This document shows positions 51,834 to 55,099 of a stretch of 55,099 bases of DNA, in pieces; position 1 is the stretch's first letter, and each line of letters begins with the position of its first letter. Source of the DNA: Fragilaria crotonensis (lineage: Eukaryota > Bacillariophyta > Fragilariophyceae > Fragilariales > Fragilariaceae); NCBI GenBank assembly GCA_022925895.1, contig JAKSYS010000410.1, positions 1 through 55,099 on the forward strand. Direction: 5' to 3'. Position numbers and translations under genes: made by a program. A model generated the notes under the pieces. That model did no database searches. It was given only the letters and a program-made list of their open reading frames with translations, and was not told the DNA's origin.

Positions 51834-53323
51834 CCTGGACGTCGGAATCCAAGTATCAAGTTAAACTTCGAGAAATAGAAATGTCCACGAAGAAAAAGCT
51901 TGAATCGTTGCAAGTCGCAGGGCGTGAGGCTTCGAAACAATTGGAATCGTTGGAAGATAAGTTCCAGGCGTTTGCAACGGACACATGCAAGAAAATTGAG
52001 GCAGTGCAAAGTGACCTGCAGCAAGTGGTGACTCAGTTGGCGGAATCCGTGGATACTCAACAGCAGATCTCAGGCAGCTTGACAACCTTCCAAACAAACA
52101 CAACACTACAATTTGATCAAATCGGTGATCATCTGGTAACAACGGGCGAAAATGTTAGCTCTTTGGCGAATTCCATGACCGACATTAGATCGGAGTTGGC
52201 AAGATTGTTTGGATTGATGGCACAAGATCTTGCATCAAGAAATATGTCACAGGCAACACAAAACCAGACCGCAGAAGAAATGACCAACATGCAGGTGATG
52301 CCCAATAATCGCGAAGTATTATCCCTCCCTACTAGGAGGATGGGCCTGGCATATGACAAAACCAACGCTCACGAGGAAGGGCCTCTTCGATCTCCGCCAC
52401 CAAAACGCACTCGAGAAGGGGCAACTCTCCACTATGACGATCGGCCGCCGGAGGAAATGAACGTCGATCATACGGAGGAGATGTCGGTCGGAGTGGATAT
52501 GATGTTCGAGGATGGAGATGACATTACGGTCAAATCACACGATACGACCGAATCCGACTTATACTCGCAGGACGAACACGTATGCACAGATCTGGGTGAT
52601 AGATTTGCAGCTGCGACGGCGCCGGTCGAATTAGTCTGTGAAGCAAGTACGCCAGGCTCAGTCACGGCATCAGAAGCCGATACACCGAGGCATACAAACG
52701 TGCACCCTCTTCCAACAACGAGGAACAGCAACACCCATTTACCACGCAACACGCCAGCTCCTGACTCCCAATACACATACGACATGGGTCCAGCTGAGCG
52801 GCGGATTCATGAATTGCGGCCAGGCCACCGAGAGGATGGAAGACGTCGGCGGCAAACGCTGACCTCCATCACATCAGCAGTCTACCCTAGCTCACGGAGG
52901 GGAAACCCCTTGTGTACGGAAGTTCCCAATACTGCATTACAGCGAGCTCAAGCCCAGTGGCGACAGCTCATGTCGCGGACCGGTCCGCCAGTTGCAGACC
53001 TTCCACATCGGAGAGAAACGGTGCTAAGCACAGAGAACAGCAGAGATAACAACCCGGGTGATGAACTATGTGGAAAAGACGATACCATAACACGGGTGTA
53101 TGCAATAAACCTAAAGGGTTTGCAACTTGACAATAAAGGCGGCAAATTTGACTCGGTCTGCCGATACATCAAGGAGACCAAGCGGATGTGTTCTGCGGTC
53201 AAGAACACAACGTGGATACGACACAAGCCTCAGTACGAAATATCCTGTTTGACACGACAAAACAACATTGGGAGCGAAATCGAATCGTGTTCGGGACATC
53301 CCCACCCTTTAAGACCAGTTTAA
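51791..53323 (+). CDS. LINE-C ORF1 coiled coil fused to endonuclease N-terminus
   Basis: 510 codons without a stop. A coiled coil comes first (VKLREIEMSTKKKLESLQVA; LESLEDKFQAFATDTCKKIE), then an acidic Ser/Thr-rich linker (EEMSVGVDMMFEDGDDITVK), then a basic stretch and the endonuclease start TRVYAINLKGLQL. After KETK the endonuclease moves to the next frame (DVFCGQEHNVDTTQ), about one base being lost near 53187, and the listed C-terminus past that point is false. The first 43 bases overlap the previous ORF, where a one-base shift would join ORF1 halves. Because coiled coil and endonuclease share one frame, the family may encode a single long polyprotein. Confidence 0.65.
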   Translation: MGTDELSTASTQSLTWTSESKYQVKLREIEMSTKKKLESLQVAGREASKQLESLEDKFQAFATDTCKKIEAVQSDLQQVVTQLAESVDTQQQISGSLTTFQTNTTLQFDQIGDHLVTTGENVSSLANSMTDIRSELARLFGLMAQDLASRNMSQATQNQTAEEMTNMQVMPNNREVLSLPTRRMGLAYDKTNAHEEGPLRSPPPKRTREGATLHYDDRPPEEMNVDHTEEMSVGVDMMFEDGDDITVKSHDTTESDLYSQDEHVCTDLGDRFAAATAPVELVCEASTPGSVTASEADTPRHTNVHPLPTTRNSNTHLPRNTPAPDSQYTYDMGPAERRIHELRPGHREDGRRRRQTLTSITSAVYPSSRRGNPLCTEVPNTALQRAQAQWRQLMSRTGPPVADLPHRRETVLSTENSRDNNPGDELCGKDDTITRVYAINLKGLQLDNKGGKFDSVCRYIKETKRMCSAVKNTTWIRHKPQYEISCLTRQNNIGSEIESCSGHPHPLRPV

Positions 53324-53410
53324 ACCGGGAGGCACTATGGTTATGACGGTGGGATCTCTCACAGTGTGAGACCCTCCTAGTTACGAGCGCTCACGCTCAG
53401 GGTAGGAGGG

Positions 53411-55099
53411 ATAGAATGTGAGGTCCACAATCGTCGGTGAGTATGCGTCTTGGCAGTGAGCAGCAAACAGCTGAATCACGATGATTCAATGATGTTATTC
53501 AACCAGAAGAAGTTGATTGTGACTGAACGTGCTTGACTGTGGAAGGTTTAGTTGTGAGTGGTGTATGCGGTGTCTATTATACAGCCCGATACCTCTTCAC
53601 CCTTACGATCAATGTGGACCGGCAAGAATGCAGTTGAGGCAATAGTAGGCTATAATAGAAGTTGTGAGAACCGATGTGTGTGAAACACATCGGTATTAGA
53701 CTAGACTAATACGACTAGTGCCGGAGGTATCAGCATCATGACGATACCCGTACGATAGTGATGGCGGTACAGTAACATCTCTGAGTAACTTGACTGTGTG
53801 CAGTAGGCAGTACGAACATAGCACGGTATTGGAGAGCGACATAGATATACCAACAATGCAGATGCACTGACACACTCCCATTGTATGCACCGGAAGTCGA
53901 GCATCACAATGAGCAAACATGAGTGCATCATCATCAGAAAACAACAAGATGAAGGTCCATTGCTGTCCAAGGAGAAATAGAATGCAATGACACACTTGCA
54001 GAAATGTCACGGGTGTAGCTCTGTAACATTGAGAAACAGCACTGCACAACATACTACCCTGAAGACCGTGGGAGGAGAGCAAGCAACCACCACCGAGTGA
54101 TGCTCTGAAATTTGAGTTGTTGCTGTGCAGAATTTGGATATGCTTGCTTCTTGAGTGCATGGCCTTGAGGGTTGTGGAGAGTTAGTACGACCAAGAAGAA
54201 GGCGTTGTTCTGTTCATGGGTTGCGACAACCATGTCGAAGGCGCACGGCTTGGTAGGAAACCACCTGATTTGTCGATGGATCAAGAGGCAGCTGTCCACG
54301 CGGGAATTTCCGCAAACCGGCGCGAGCAAACTGCACCAGCGTTACACGCCTTGTCGTTGCCATCGAAAACCAAGGAAGGCCTCAAACAAAGGAGCCAAAT
54401 GAAACAGCAAGCCAACATGTGAACTGCTGCATACTAACGGAAGTGGCAGGGCACCTAAGCGCAGTGCGGAGTTTCCATTGCTGTCATCGCTGGGCGGTAC
54501 AAAGCCACCAGAAATTGAGTACCCAGAAATTGAGTTCAGATGTCCAGCCACTTGACTGCGCCAGCGTCGAGCACGGTGCCGATGACCGGACTTTACAAGA
54601 GGCTGCAATGCAGGAATGCAACTTCCTCATCAGTGCGCGCAAGAGAAGCACTTGCGACAGTCTGTCCACGGTCTGCAGCTTCTTGAGTCATCCTGTCCCT
54701 TCACCTCCTTTCGTACGCAGCAGCAACATATCAGCGGAGCCAAAGAGTCGGATCAGGGGCCCAACGCAGATTGATGCATGCCGTGATTGCTCAGGAAAGG
54801 CCATCGCGACAACCGTTTCATCACGGGACAGTGATTGTGCTGCTGTCGGCGCGCAGCAAGGCTGTGCTTCTGCACCATAGGCGTCGGTCGCGTTCGATTG
54901 GCCCCTGACAGCACGGCGTGATTCGGGAGAGGGAGGCTATATTGTTACGGTCCTCGCTCACACTCCCCCATTGTCTGCGCTGGCATAGAGACAATGAGCA
55001 AATAGAAGTACGCCAAGTGATGGTTTGGGTAGGCGACCATACAAGCACACAAGGACTCGTAAATGATGGGGATGCCCAACACATTGGTACTATGGAACG
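53411..55099. other. Terminal stretch without a supported gene
   Basis: About 1.7 kb. Bases 53417-53689 (TGTGAGG...ACACA) have TG...CA ends and a TATTATA stretch, like a solo LTR, but no partner or target duplication was found. A diverged direct repeat links 53872-53925 and 54959-55010 (CACACTCCC.ATTGT.TGC... then ACAATGAGCAAA). ORFs near 54216-54880 are short, in conflicting frames, and unrecognised. Confidence 0.3.
53670..53694. repeat. Perfect 10-bp hairpin ACCGATGTGT/ACACATCGGT
   Basis: Ten-base arms separated by GTGAA. It lies at the right edge of the possible solo LTR. There is no U-run after it, so it is not an obvious terminator. Confidence 0.6.

Larger units (their letters stand above)
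49507..53410 (+). mobile_element. LINE-C plus-strand segment: 5' UTR, ORF1 and endonuclease start
   Basis: It begins at ACACAATTTTCTAATTTAG, the same element 5' end seen in LINE-A, contains ORF1 and runs into an APE-type endonuclease before stopping near 53410. Endonuclease motifs are visible across several frames: VYAINLKGLQL, VFCGQEHN (Glu), KPGGTMVMTVGSLT and SYERSRSG. RT and everything downstream are absent on this strand, while the RT is present inverted immediately to the left. Confidence 0.75.

Noticed and set aside
54196-54880. A gene at the right edge
   Set aside because: Overlapping short ORFs in conflicting frames without recognisable motifs.

Overview
The window looks like nuclear DNA from a marine diatom, or a close stramenopile relative. 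Three things point there: a plastid precursor with the diatom ASAF-type cleavage motif (STASAFAP, from 2329), a plastid-type RsmD precursor with a similar AAGF motif, and a CoDi-like Ty1/copia element. Species cannot be named. Spliceosomal introns are short (one clear 128-nt GT-AG intron).

Layout. 1-7564 is a host-gene island: a GT61-like membrane-anchored glycosyltransferase reading out of the left edge (-), a small plastid-targeted protein (+), an MDP-1-like HAD phosphatase (+), an acidic coiled-coil protein (+) and an RsmD-type rRNA methyltransferase (-) split by one homopolymer frameshift. From 7565 onward almost everything is mobile DNA or its debris: a MITE (7565-8229); a decayed two-gene Harbinger-like DNA transposon (8652-11630); a GC-rich retroelement 5' part (12795-15722); a nearly full-length decayed non-LTR element LINE-A (-, about 15723-24776); a foldback element with 15-bp quasi-palindromic arrays (25233-26143); unrecognised degenerate DNA; and an ATM/Tel1-like kinase pseudogene (about 29240-30998, resuming 33369-33479) split by a 5'-truncated LINE-B with a 10-bp target duplication. 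Next come a secreted LRR protein with P/T repeats (-), a complete copia element with two apparently identical 317-bp LTRs (36519-42836), a second MITE copy (42981-43710), a transposase remnant plus divergent zinc-finger ORF (44007-46406), and a third non-LTR copy LINE-C, in which a minus-strand RT segment abuts a plus-strand 5' segment (about 46501-53410), the arrangement expected from twin priming. 53411-55099 holds no gene I can support.

Main points. In both LTR-type/GC-rich retroelements Gag and Pol lie in the same frame, separated by one UGA followed by C, which suggests stop-codon readthrough as the Gag-Pol switch. The foldback element has three separate inverted matches sharing one centre. 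Removing LINE-B plus one target duplication restores the kinase reading frame, so that insertion can be reconstructed exactly. Many ORFs carry single-base frame breaks; some may be assembly errors (notably the RsmD A7 run), others are genuine decay. All assignments come from reading motifs by eye; no database search was run.
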